This document shows, in pieces, positions 27,027 through 34,859 of a stretch of DNA of 61,675 bases; the stretch's first letter is position 1, and the number at the start of each line of letters is the position of its first letter. Position numbers and translations under genes: made by a program. The notes under the pieces are model-generated. The model had not been told where the DNA came from. It saw only the letters and a list, made by a program, of their open reading frames with translations, and ran no database searches. Where the stretch lies: positions 1 through 61,675 of the forward strand of contig CAISEG010000027.1 of the NCBI GenBank assembly GCA_903884265.1, written 5' to 3'. This DNA is from an uncultured Anaerolineales bacterium (GTDB lineage: Bacteria > Chloroflexota > Anaerolineae > Anaerolineales > Villigracilaceae).

Positions 27027-27719
27027 ATGTCCATACGCATTCTGGTTGTTGACGATGAACCACGCTATCTCCGCTTGCTTGAAGCCAATCTGCTGACCAA
27101 AGATTATGAGGTATATACCGCCACGGATGGCGAGGAAGCGCTCGAATCTTTTTCAGCCAATCCGGTAGACCTGGTTCTGCTGGATGTAATGTTACCCCGC
27201 ATGGATGGCTTTGCAGTCTGCCAGCGCATCCGTCAATTCTCCAACGTACCGATTATCATGCTGACTGCAAAAGGCGAAGAACAGGATCGAGTCAAAGGCC
27301 TCGACGTGGGTGCTGATGATTATCTGGTCAAACCATTCTCGGTAATGGAATTACTTGCCCGAGTACGGGCGGTGTTGCGTCGCTCTCAAGTTGACGAAAC
27401 CGGGCAGGACCGTTTTTTCACACATGGTAATCTGCGAATTGATTTTGCCCGTGCCGAGGTCTGGCTGGGCGACCAGCCGGTCTCTCTATCAGCGACAGAA
27501 TACCGTCTCTTACTGCAATTTACCCATAATATTGGTAAAGTCCTGTCAGCCGAGGAACTGCTGACTGGTGTGTGGGGGCCGGAATATCGTGATGATAAAG
27601 AAATCCTGTGGGTGACCATTGCCCGACTGCGCCAGAAAGTGGAAGATGATCCGCATATGCCGAAGCATATTGCAACCCGATCCGGGCTTGGTTACCTGAT
27701 GACTCCCATCGAAGAGTGA
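27027..27719 (+). CDS. OmpR/PhoB-family response regulator
   Basis: IRILVVDDEPRYLRLLE; VDLVLLDVMLPRMDGFAVC; winged-helix C-terminus SLSATEYRLLLQFTHNIGKVLSAEELLTGVWG. Confidence 0.95.
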   Translation: MSIRILVVDDEPRYLRLLEANLLTKDYEVYTATDGEEALESFSANPVDLVLLDVMLPRMDGFAVCQRIRQFSNVPIIMLTAKGEEQDRVKGLDVGADDYLVKPFSVMELLARVRAVLRRSQVDETGQDRFFTHGNLRIDFARAEVWLGDQPVSLSATEYRLLLQFTHNIGKVLSAEELLTGVWGPEYRDDKEILWVTIARLRQKVEDDPHMPKHIATRSGLGYLMTPIEE

Positions 27720-27735
27720 ATTCCAGCTGGCATTA

Positions 27736-28890
27736 ATGGATATACAACCGATTTCAATCTTGGTCATTGATGGGGATGCAGCCAGCCGCAATTATCTAAC
27801 ACATATGTTGCATAAAAGCAGCTTTACTGTGCTGTCGGTGGCTCTGGGGCGAGAAGGTTTGATTTCAGCTTGGAAAGACCTGCCGGATATCATCATTCTG
27901 GATCCTGTACTACCCGATCTCGCAGGTCTGGAGCTGGTGACTCGCCTCCGCCAGGATCGCCGCACGGCCAAGGTACCTTGCATTGCTCTCAGCAGTCGAC
28001 GAGATTCAAGCGATATGAATGCCCTCCTTTCGGCTGGTTGTAACGATTATATGGCTAAATCCAGCCAGGCTCTGCCTCGTCTTCTGGAACTAATTCCGCG
28101 TTTATTACGAGGAGAATCTACGGCAGCCAAAAAACGCGGGATGCTCGTAGCTTTCTTAAGCGCAAAAGGTGGAACGGGGACATCTTCCTTGTGTGCCAAT
28201 ATTGCAATGTGTTTGGGAAGCGAAAAAATCGAAGCCCGCGTTGCAGTGATGGACCTGGTGCTACCGATCGGTTCGATTGCCGATATCGTCGGTTATACCG
28301 ATCGATTGAACCTGCTCACAGTGATGATGCAGAATCCGGCTGAGACGACTTCTGATTTTTTCAAAGATAATCTCCCGCGTGTGCCTAGTTGGTATTTCCA
28401 TTTACTGGCAGGTTCAACAGACCCAGACTCAGCCGGTCAACTGGATGCAAATCGCCTTGAAGGGATTTTAAACTCAATCATGGAATCCCATGATTACATT
28501 CTTGTGGATATAGGGCGTACCCTTTCGCGTATCAGTATGCCAATCATCCAAATGGCGGATGTGGTAGTTCTAATCGTTGGTACCGACCTTTCCACTGCTG
28601 TCCTGACCAGGACGGTTTGGGAGTACTTGAAGACTCAGGGTATCGATCCAAGGCGTTTGTATACTCTTCAGAACCGCTCGGTTGGTCTGGAAGGTCTGTC
28701 CAAGACCGAGCTCGAACAGATGACCGGCTTGCAGATCCGGTTGACCTTGCCTTATATGAGCGGTAATTTTACGCTAGCCAATAATCGCCATGAACCCGTC
28801 GTCACCAAATTCCCATATGACTCGTCATCCTTCACTCTTAAGCAGGCTGCGATTCAAATTGCTGAATTGGGACAACAATCACGAGGCTAG
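27736..28890 (+). CDS. Receiver domain plus CpaE/MinD-like ATPase
   Basis: Receiver-like PDIIILDPVLPDLAGLELVTRLR; CpaE-type P-loop FLSAKGGTGTSSLCANIA. Confidence 0.87.
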   Translation: MDIQPISILVIDGDAASRNYLTHMLHKSSFTVLSVALGREGLISAWKDLPDIIILDPVLPDLAGLELVTRLRQDRRTAKVPCIALSSRRDSSDMNALLSAGCNDYMAKSSQALPRLLELIPRLLRGESTAAKKRGMLVAFLSAKGGTGTSSLCANIAMCLGSEKIEARVAVMDLVLPIGSIADIVGYTDRLNLLTVMMQNPAETTSDFFKDNLPRVPSWYFHLLAGSTDPDSAGQLDANRLEGILNSIMESHDYILVDIGRTLSRISMPIIQMADVVVLIVGTDLSTAVLTRTVWEYLKTQGIDPRRLYTLQNRSVGLEGLSKTELEQMTGLQIRLTLPYMSGNFTLANNRHEPVVTKFPYDSSSFTLKQAAIQIAELGQQSRG

Positions 28891-29231
28891 AATTAATCGT
28901 CGAGGCAAATAGCAATCGCGTTACTCGGAGTCTCATATAACAATTGAATTTGACGATAATGGAAATATTTCTTACAGTTATTTTTACCAGAAACACAGTT
29001 CCTGTCGTGGTCCAGACAGTCACTCATCGGATCGATGGAAGTATCCAGGTATAACCGACAGGCATCCGTCCGTTATTTGGTCCACCTTTAGAGTCAGCTG
29101 GTTTCAAACTTGGTTCAAAGATCTTTGGCGCCACGGCTGCCGATATCCTAGCAGCCGCCACCGGCGTTATCCGTTGCGTGGCTTTCTGCTATAATGATTT
29201 AACCTTTTTTGTAATTTGGTGAGGAAAACTA

Positions 29232-29909
29232 ATGAGCATTCAAGCCCAGGTTACCATTCGTTCGAGAAAATTAGGTGTCTTGATCCGGGACGCGCGCCTA
29301 GCGGCGTGTAAGACCATCCCGGAATGTGCGCGCACAATTGGTGTGACGGCGGGTATATTCCGAGCCTGGGAGGAGGGTCGCAGATCGCCTTCCCTGCCGG
29401 AACTGGAAGTACTGTCATATGCCCTGAACCTACCCCTGCGCCGTTTCTGGAGCAAGGACGCCACATCAGACGATGCGCTGCCAACCGAGAACCTGAACTT
29501 GCCTGCTTTTGTCGGTATCCGTCAGCGCCTGATTGGGGCTCTTATCCGTCAGATGCGCGAGAAAGCCAGTCTTTCACCGAGCGCCCTCTCCGGGCTAACA
29601 GGAATCTCAACCGCGCGCCTCAAGGCCTACGAGTTGGGTATACGCCCCGTCTCATTACCCGAATTGGAAGGTTTGACCGCCGTGCTGGGCGGACAGATCG
29701 AAACGCTTTTTGACCAGACTGGTACCATCGGTCTTTGGATGGTCCAGCAAAAAGCCATCCAGGATTTCTTACAACTTCCGCCTGAAATGCAGAATTTCGT
29801 ATCCAAGCCAGTTAACCGTCCATACCTGGAACTGGCGAAGAAATTAAGCGGTATGTCCACCGATAAACTTCGATCGGTGGCCGAAGATTTACTGGACATT
29901 ACTTTCTAA
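29232..29909 (+). CDS. XRE-type regulator with two tandem HTH domains
   Basis: LGVLIRDARLAACKTIPECARTIGVTAGIFRAWEEGRRSPSLPELEVLSYAL and IGALIRQMREKASLSPSALSGLTGISTARLKAYELGIRPVSLPELEGLTAVL. Confidence 0.85.
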   Translation: MSIQAQVTIRSRKLGVLIRDARLAACKTIPECARTIGVTAGIFRAWEEGRRSPSLPELEVLSYALNLPLRRFWSKDATSDDALPTENLNLPAFVGIRQRLIGALIRQMREKASLSPSALSGLTGISTARLKAYELGIRPVSLPELEGLTAVLGGQIETLFDQTGTIGLWMVQQKAIQDFLQLPPEMQNFVSKPVNRPYLELAKKLSGMSTDKLRSVAEDLLDITF

Positions 29910-29910
29910 A

Positions 29911-30438
29911 ATGGCAAACGAACTAACTCCACAAGAGATTGCAGACCAGGCCAAACAGATTTATCAAACTGGTGACTATCCCGCTGCCGTACAGGCATTT
30001 GCAGAAGCCGCATCTGCTTATTCGGACGAAGGCGATGCGCCTATGTCTGCTGAGATGAAGAATAACCAGTCTGTGGCTCTGCTGCGTGATAAACAAGCCC
30101 AGGCTGCTTTAGAAGCCGCCCAAGGCACAGATTTGGTTTTCGCTGAAGCTGGTGATTCTCGCCGTGAGGGGATGGCCCTAGCCAATCAAGCCTCAGCTTT
30201 GGATGCTCTTAAGCGCTTTAAAGAAGCAATCGACATTTACACCCGGGCTGGTGATGCTCTTGAACTAGCAGGTGAAATAGATTTACGACTCGAAGTGATG
30301 CAATTGCTCTCAGCACTGTATCTGCGCCGCTTTAAATTTCTTGATGCCATTATTACTTTGCAATCCGGGTTGGCGGCTGTCAAGAACCCTACACCAAAGC
30401 AGCGCTTCATGAAGAAACTTCTTTTCTTCAGACTATGA
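29911..30438 (+). CDS. TPR-repeat protein
   Basis: AKQIYQTGDYPAAVQAFAEAASAYSDEGD...AEMKNNQSVALL. Confidence 0.8.
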   Translation: MANELTPQEIADQAKQIYQTGDYPAAVQAFAEAASAYSDEGDAPMSAEMKNNQSVALLRDKQAQAALEAAQGTDLVFAEAGDSRREGMALANQASALDALKRFKEAIDIYTRAGDALELAGEIDLRLEVMQLLSALYLRRFKFLDAIITLQSGLAAVKNPTPKQRFMKKLLFFRL

Positions 30439-31295
30439 TTTTTGGCGAGGATCTCCTTGTGCGCCCGGCTGTTCAGACTGACCAGCGGCAAATTGCGAAT
30501 CTGATTCATTTCAGTTCACATGTTCACCGTCACCTGGATTGGCGCAATCCACTCGATTGGATCGGTTCACCGCCTTTCTATGTGGTTGAAAGCCAGGGTC
30601 AGATTGTCTCAGCTCTGGGATGCCCGCCGGATCCGCCATCCGTAGCCTGGGTGAGGCTATTTGTGAACTCGGGCAGGATTCCAGTTCAGGAATCCTGGCA
30701 GATGCTCTGGGATAAGGCACACGCAGAACTTGCTCAACAAGGCCACTATGTTATTGCTGCCATCGTTTTACAAGAGTGGCTTCACGATATACTCCTCTCC
30801 AGCGGATTTAACAGTCACCAGTCTATAGTCATGCTGGAACGGGACGGTGAATCTCCCCATGAAATAGCTTTACCCCCAGAGATTTCCATGCGGTCGATGA
30901 TGGCGTTTGACTTGGAGGCTGTTGCCGAAGTGGATGCTTCTGCGTTCGAACTGCTCTGGCAGAATTCGCAGGCAGTGTTGGAACGCGCTTATCCACAGGC
31001 TGTATGGGCAACCGTGGCCGAGGCGGATGGGGAGGTGATTGGCTACCAGCTTAGTACCCGCAATCCGCTTGGGGTGCATCTTGCCAGGCTTGCGGTCCGT
31101 CCGGCTGCACAGGGGAAAGGATTGGGATATGCCTTGGTGGCGAACCTGATCGAACAGGCTGCTCGGCATGGTATATCCCACCTAACGGTCAACACACAGG
31201 ATGATAATGCCACATCGTTGGCGCTTTACCAGCGAATGGGCTTTCGTGAAACCGGGGAAAGATACCCGGTCTACCAGTTGCTTGATTCATTGTGA
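30435..31295 (+). CDS. GNAT-family N-acetyltransferase
   Basis: C-terminal LARLAVRPAAQGKGLGYALVANLIEQAARHGISHLTVNTQDDNATSLALYQRMGFRETGERYPVYQL. Confidence 0.9.
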   Translation: MIFGEDLLVRPAVQTDQRQIANLIHFSSHVHRHLDWRNPLDWIGSPPFYVVESQGQIVSALGCPPDPPSVAWVRLFVNSGRIPVQESWQMLWDKAHAELAQQGHYVIAAIVLQEWLHDILLSSGFNSHQSIVMLERDGESPHEIALPPEISMRSMMAFDLEAVAEVDASAFELLWQNSQAVLERAYPQAVWATVAEADGEVIGYQLSTRNPLGVHLARLAVRPAAQGKGLGYALVANLIEQAARHGISHLTVNTQDDNATSLALYQRMGFRETGERYPVYQLLDSL

Positions 31296-31377
31296 GGAGA
31301 TGGTCTGGTCGATCCTGAAGAGGCCGTCATCGTATATGCCTTGGTGCGACAGGCGCGGGTTTCAGCCCAGTGAGTAA

Positions 31378-31725
31378 CGGGCGAGAACGGATTGAATGCA
31401 GTTTTACACAATTTAGGTTTGAAGCGTTTTGTCCGTAATTTCCCACCCAATGATACTAATTCCGGTATCAAGACAATTGAATATGCAGCGTTTACTGAAA
31501 CCATCAATGCCTTTTATGGACGGGGGATGAAAGGAATGCTGCGTCGAATCGGTAAGGCATCCTTTCGGCAAGGATTACATGAGCAGGGCGCCATCATGGG
31601 CGTGGCAGGTGAAGCGCTCAGGCTATGCCCCAAAGAGGGCGTATTATGAGATCATTGAAACGCATTGCATTGTAAAAGGCGATAAATATTGCTGCTTTAA
31701 AGTAAGTGAAGTCAAAGAGTGAGTC
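31378..31725 (+). pseudogene. Degraded V4R / hydrocarbon-binding-like protein
   Basis: VTGENGLNAVLHNLGLKRFVRNFPPNDTNSG...EYAAFTETINAFYGRGMKGMLRRIGKASFRQGL...GVAGEALRL, then in another frame AYYEIIETHCIVKGDKYCCFKVSEVKE*; no intact start, frame change and short spacing. Confidence 0.65.
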
Positions 31726-31888
31726 AGGGTTTTGTCAGTAATGGGCCTCAGAAAAAGGCCATTTTGAAATGCAAGCTGGTCTCGACCATGAAATCTTTCA
31801 CAATGGGCGGGGGGAAATGGATGTTTTTAAGATGGTGCTAAGTTCGTCTGGTTATTACTTAATTGACTTGCATGAGAGTTGGATTAGA

Positions 31889-31921
31889 ACAACCCCGTTT
31901 CTCTCGAGAAGACGGGGTTGT
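31889..31921 (+). other. Strong hairpin upstream of the thioredoxin-like gene
   Basis: ACAACCCCG-TTTCTCTCGAGAAGA-CGGGGTTGT; no clear T-tract. Confidence 0.45.
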
Positions 31922-31982
31922 GTCTGGACAAACATCTCCGAATATGGGAAAATTCCATAAGTCGAATTTAAGGAGATATGAG

Positions 31983-32711
31983 ATGAGTAAACGTCAAGAA
32001 ATCCGCCAACGCCGCCAGCGTGAGAGAACCCGCAACCGCATTCTGGTTATTGTTCTGGTGGCTGCGGGAGCATTGCTGATCGCTTTTGCTTTCATCAAAC
32101 CGCTATTGTTCCAAACTCAAGCGACGGCGAGTGCGACTCAGTCCCTGGTGATTGTGATTACCCCGAAGGCGATCGTTGCAAAGGTGAATGGGGTTCACCT
32201 CGGTGACCCAAACGCTCTTGTAAAAGTGGATGTCTATGAGGATTTTCGTTGTTCAGCCTGCTCAAATTACACGACCAATTACGAGCCCCAAATCATCCAA
32301 ACCTATGTGGACACTGGTAAGGTATATTACACCTTTCATTCTTTCATTGTGATCGATGGGAATGATGGCACAGATGCATCCTTTCGGTCGGCTAATGCTG
32401 CCTTGTGCGCTTCAGAACAAGGACATTTCTGGGATTATCACGATACCCTCTACGCAAACCAGGTCACTGAAAGCGCCTCGCTTTTTACCGATGAGCGCTT
32501 GGTCACCATGGCCAAGAATCTCAACCTGGATATGACAGCTTTTACCCAATGCTACCAGGCAAAAAAATATGCCAGCGATATCAACAATGACATCTCTCAG
32601 GCTCATACTCTAAATCTAACATTCACTCCGAGCATCTTGGTGGATGGGACTCTTGTCCAAAACTTTGATCAATTGAATACAATCATTGACGCTGCACTGG
32701 CAGGCAAGTAG
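31983..32711 (+). CDS. Membrane-anchored DsbA/thioredoxin-like protein
   Basis: Single N-terminal TM; VDVYEDFRCSACSNYTTNYEPQIIQTYVDTGKVYYTFHSF with CxxC; C-terminal NLTFTPSILVDG. Confidence 0.87.
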   Translation: MSKRQEIRQRRQRERTRNRILVIVLVAAGALLIAFAFIKPLLFQTQATASATQSLVIVITPKAIVAKVNGVHLGDPNALVKVDVYEDFRCSACSNYTTNYEPQIIQTYVDTGKVYYTFHSFIVIDGNDGTDASFRSANAALCASEQGHFWDYHDTLYANQVTESASLFTDERLVTMAKNLNLDMTAFTQCYQAKKYASDINNDISQAHTLNLTFTPSILVDGTLVQNFDQLNTIIDAALAGK

Positions 32712-32764
32712 TTTTCCTCCCTTTCCATACCAACAAACCCCAGGGAGGGTCGCTGCGCCTTGGG

Positions 32765-33505
32765 TTATTTAACACCAATAAATGTCAGGATCGCTATAAT
32801 AAGCGGGGCGACCGCTAGCGAAGGAAGGAAATTCCCTACCCGAATGGGTTTGATTTCCAGCAGACTGCTTATGGCAATGCCAAGCAGGAGTACACCACCG
32901 ACAGCGGTCATCTCAGACATCATCGCCGGAGTAACGACTGTGCTCAACTGGGCTGCGAGAAGGCTGATGCCTCCCTGGAAAAATAAAATGACGATCACCG
33001 AAAATAAAACCCCCACACCCAGAGTAGATGCAAAGGCAAGCGCCGCGAATCCATCCAGAACCGACTTTATTGCCAGAAGACTGTAATCACCTTTCAAACC
33101 GTCCTGGATAGATCCGAGAATGGTCACCGGACCAACGCAGAAGACGAGCGATGCCGTGAGGAAGCCGCGGACGAAGTTCTTGGAGGGTGGGGTTAAACTG
33201 CTGAGATCGTTTTTGGGACTGGCTGCTTGTTTCCCGATAAAGCGGGCCTCAAGCCATTTCCCGATGTTTTGAAGGCCATCCTCGATTTTCCACCACTCAC
33301 CGAGTAGTGCGCCAATCAACAGGCTGCCCAGGACAATAAGCGGATTTTGCGTTTTCAGAAAATTGTACAGGCCATAAGCCAATGTGAACAAGCCCAATCC
33401 GGCGATGACGGTCTTACGCAGGCGGTCGGGAAGCCGCGAACCGAAGAGCAGTCCAAGCGTCCCACCCAGCAGTACAGTTCCTATGTTGAGCAGAGTCCCA
33501 ATCAT
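32765..33505 (-). CDS. DUF554-family membrane protein
   Basis: MIGTLLNIGTVLLGGTLGLLFGSRLPDRLRKTVIAGLGLFTLAYGLYNFLKT; FVRGFLTASLVFCVGPVTILGSIQDGLKGD. Confidence 0.9.
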   Translation of the reverse strand: MIGTLLNIGTVLLGGTLGLLFGSRLPDRLRKTVIAGLGLFTLAYGLYNFLKTQNPLIVLGSLLIGALLGEWWKIEDGLQNIGKWLEARFIGKQAASPKNDLSSLTPPSKNFVRGFLTASLVFCVGPVTILGSIQDGLKGDYSLLAIKSVLDGFAALAFASTLGVGVLFSVIVILFFQGGISLLAAQLSTVVTPAMMSEMTAVGGVLLLGIAISSLLEIKPIRVGNFLPSLAVAPLIIAILTFIGVK

Positions 33506-34047
33506 TTCTTTGCCAGGGTGGTATCGTGACCTGCGGACTGGTTCTCAAGCAGTTCCAAGGCAAAACAAAGGGATGAGAGTCGATTCAGGTATTGCAGCAA
33601 GATGGGGTTCTTGATCTCACCGGCATCGAGCAGCTCAGCTACCCGCCGTTCGGCGCGACGTACGACCGTCCGAGAGAGAGCCATGGCTGCGCCAGAAAGC
33701 GAATCTCCGGGCAAGATGAATTCAGCCGGGAGAGGGACGGTATTGGAGATGTCGTTTGCCTGGGATTCCAGCCATTGGATGCGTAGTGGTTCGAGGGCCT
33801 GAAAGCGTTCTGTGTTTTCAGGAGTGGCGGCGATTTCGGCCATTAATGCATAAAGGTCGCGTTGTATGTCCATAAGGATTGGTTTTGCCTGCGGAGCCTG
33901 GCATAGGGCGCGGGCAAGACCCAGTGCTGCAGAAGCCTCGTCCAGCGCACCCAGAGCTTCGATGCGAGGGTGGTACTTTAGCAGGCGACTCTCACCAAGC
34001 AGACCGGTGCTGCCGTCGTCGCCCGTGCGAGTGTAGAAAGGGGACAT
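33502..34047 (-). CDS. Cob(I)yrinic acid a,c-diamide adenosyltransferase, PduO type
   Basis: FYTRTGDDGSTGLLGESRLLKYHPRIEALGALDEASAALGLAR; RTVVRRAERRVAEL; YLNRLSSLCFAL. Confidence 0.92.
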   Translation of the reverse strand: MSPFYTRTGDDGSTGLLGESRLLKYHPRIEALGALDEASAALGLARALCQAPQAKPILMDIQRDLYALMAEIAATPENTERFQALEPLRIQWLESQANDISNTVPLPAEFILPGDSLSGAAMALSRTVVRRAERRVAELLDAGEIKNPILLQYLNRLSSLCFALELLENQSAGHDTTLAKK

Positions 34048-34053
34048 ACTGGA

Positions 34054-34059
34054 ATTATA
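34054..34059 (-). promoter_or_regulatory. -10 element, predicted leaderless start for the PduO-type gene
   Basis: Minus strand TATAAT-TCCAGT-ATG. Confidence 0.6.
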
Positions 34060-34356
34060 ACCAGATTAATTGAAAATGAAACCTATTAGCGTAAAAGAAG
34101 AGGATTGTTATTGACCAGTATCAATGCTTTGAATTCCAAATCCTCACACTTACACTTTACGTTCTCAAAGGTCTTAAATAGGATAAGGGGGAAAGAAAGA
34201 ATGCTTATAGTCTATCACCGCACCATAACGGACAAGAGCTATAAACGGTTCCGGCGGGGGTTAAACAAATACATTCCGAATTCAAACAGAAAGCGTGAGG
34301 ATTTTCATCGAAATTCTTAATTCATTTCTTTGGCAAGAAGAAATCATCCCACGAGG

Positions 34357-34362
34357 TATAAT
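34357..34362 (+). promoter_or_regulatory. -10 element, predicted leaderless start for the YqeY gene
   Basis: TATAAT-GAAACC-ATG(34369). Confidence 0.6.
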
Positions 34363-34368
34363 GAAACC

Positions 34369-34815
34369 ATGGAAACCAAAGTTCAACTAGAAATGGCTTT
34401 GAAAGATGCTATGAAAGCTGGAGACGACGTGCGCAAGCGTACCGTCCGCATGGTGCTTGCGGCGATTCGGCAGGTGGAAATTGACCGGCAAGTGAAACTG
34501 GATGAAGCCGCAGTACTGACGATCGTCCAAAAGGAAATCAAGACACGTAAGGAAGCGGTCGAAGAAGCGCGTGGTGCCAACCGCTCCGATATTGTGGCAG
34601 CCACGGAAGCTGAGATTGTTGTTCTTCAGGCTTATCTACCGGAGGCAATGAGTGCAGATGAGCTCAAGGCATTAGTCGAAGCAGCCATTGCCGAAGCAGG
34701 TGCTGCCAATCCGGCAGATATGGGCAAGGTGATGAAACTGATTATGCCTCGAGTTGCTGGCCGGGCTCAAGGCGACCAGGTCAGCTCTGCTGTCCGGGAG
34801 TTGTTACAGAAATAA
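34369..34815 (+). CDS. GatB/YqeY domain protein
   Basis: METKVQLEMALKDAMKAGDDVRKRTVRMVLAAIRQVEID; YLPEAMSADEL; GKVMKLIMPRVAGRAQGDQVSSAVRELL. Confidence 0.93.
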   Translation: METKVQLEMALKDAMKAGDDVRKRTVRMVLAAIRQVEIDRQVKLDEAAVLTIVQKEIKTRKEAVEEARGANRSDIVAATEAEIVVLQAYLPEAMSADELKALVEAAIAEAGAANPADMGKVMKLIMPRVAGRAQGDQVSSAVRELLQK

Positions 34816-34859
34816 GATGTGCGGGGAAGCTTGTTGTCCTTCCCCGACCGGTAAACTGG

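Noticed and set aside
28141-28200. Loss of the usual GK(T/S) in the P-loop of the CpaE-like protein (KGGTGTSS)
   Set aside because: CpaE-type deviant Walker A motifs normally read KGGxGTT/TS and keep the signature lysine, so this is not evidence of inactivation.
31769-31960. 63-aa ORF before the thioredoxin-like gene
   Set aside because: Contains the strong hairpin, lacks motifs, and overlaps the upstream extension of the real gene.
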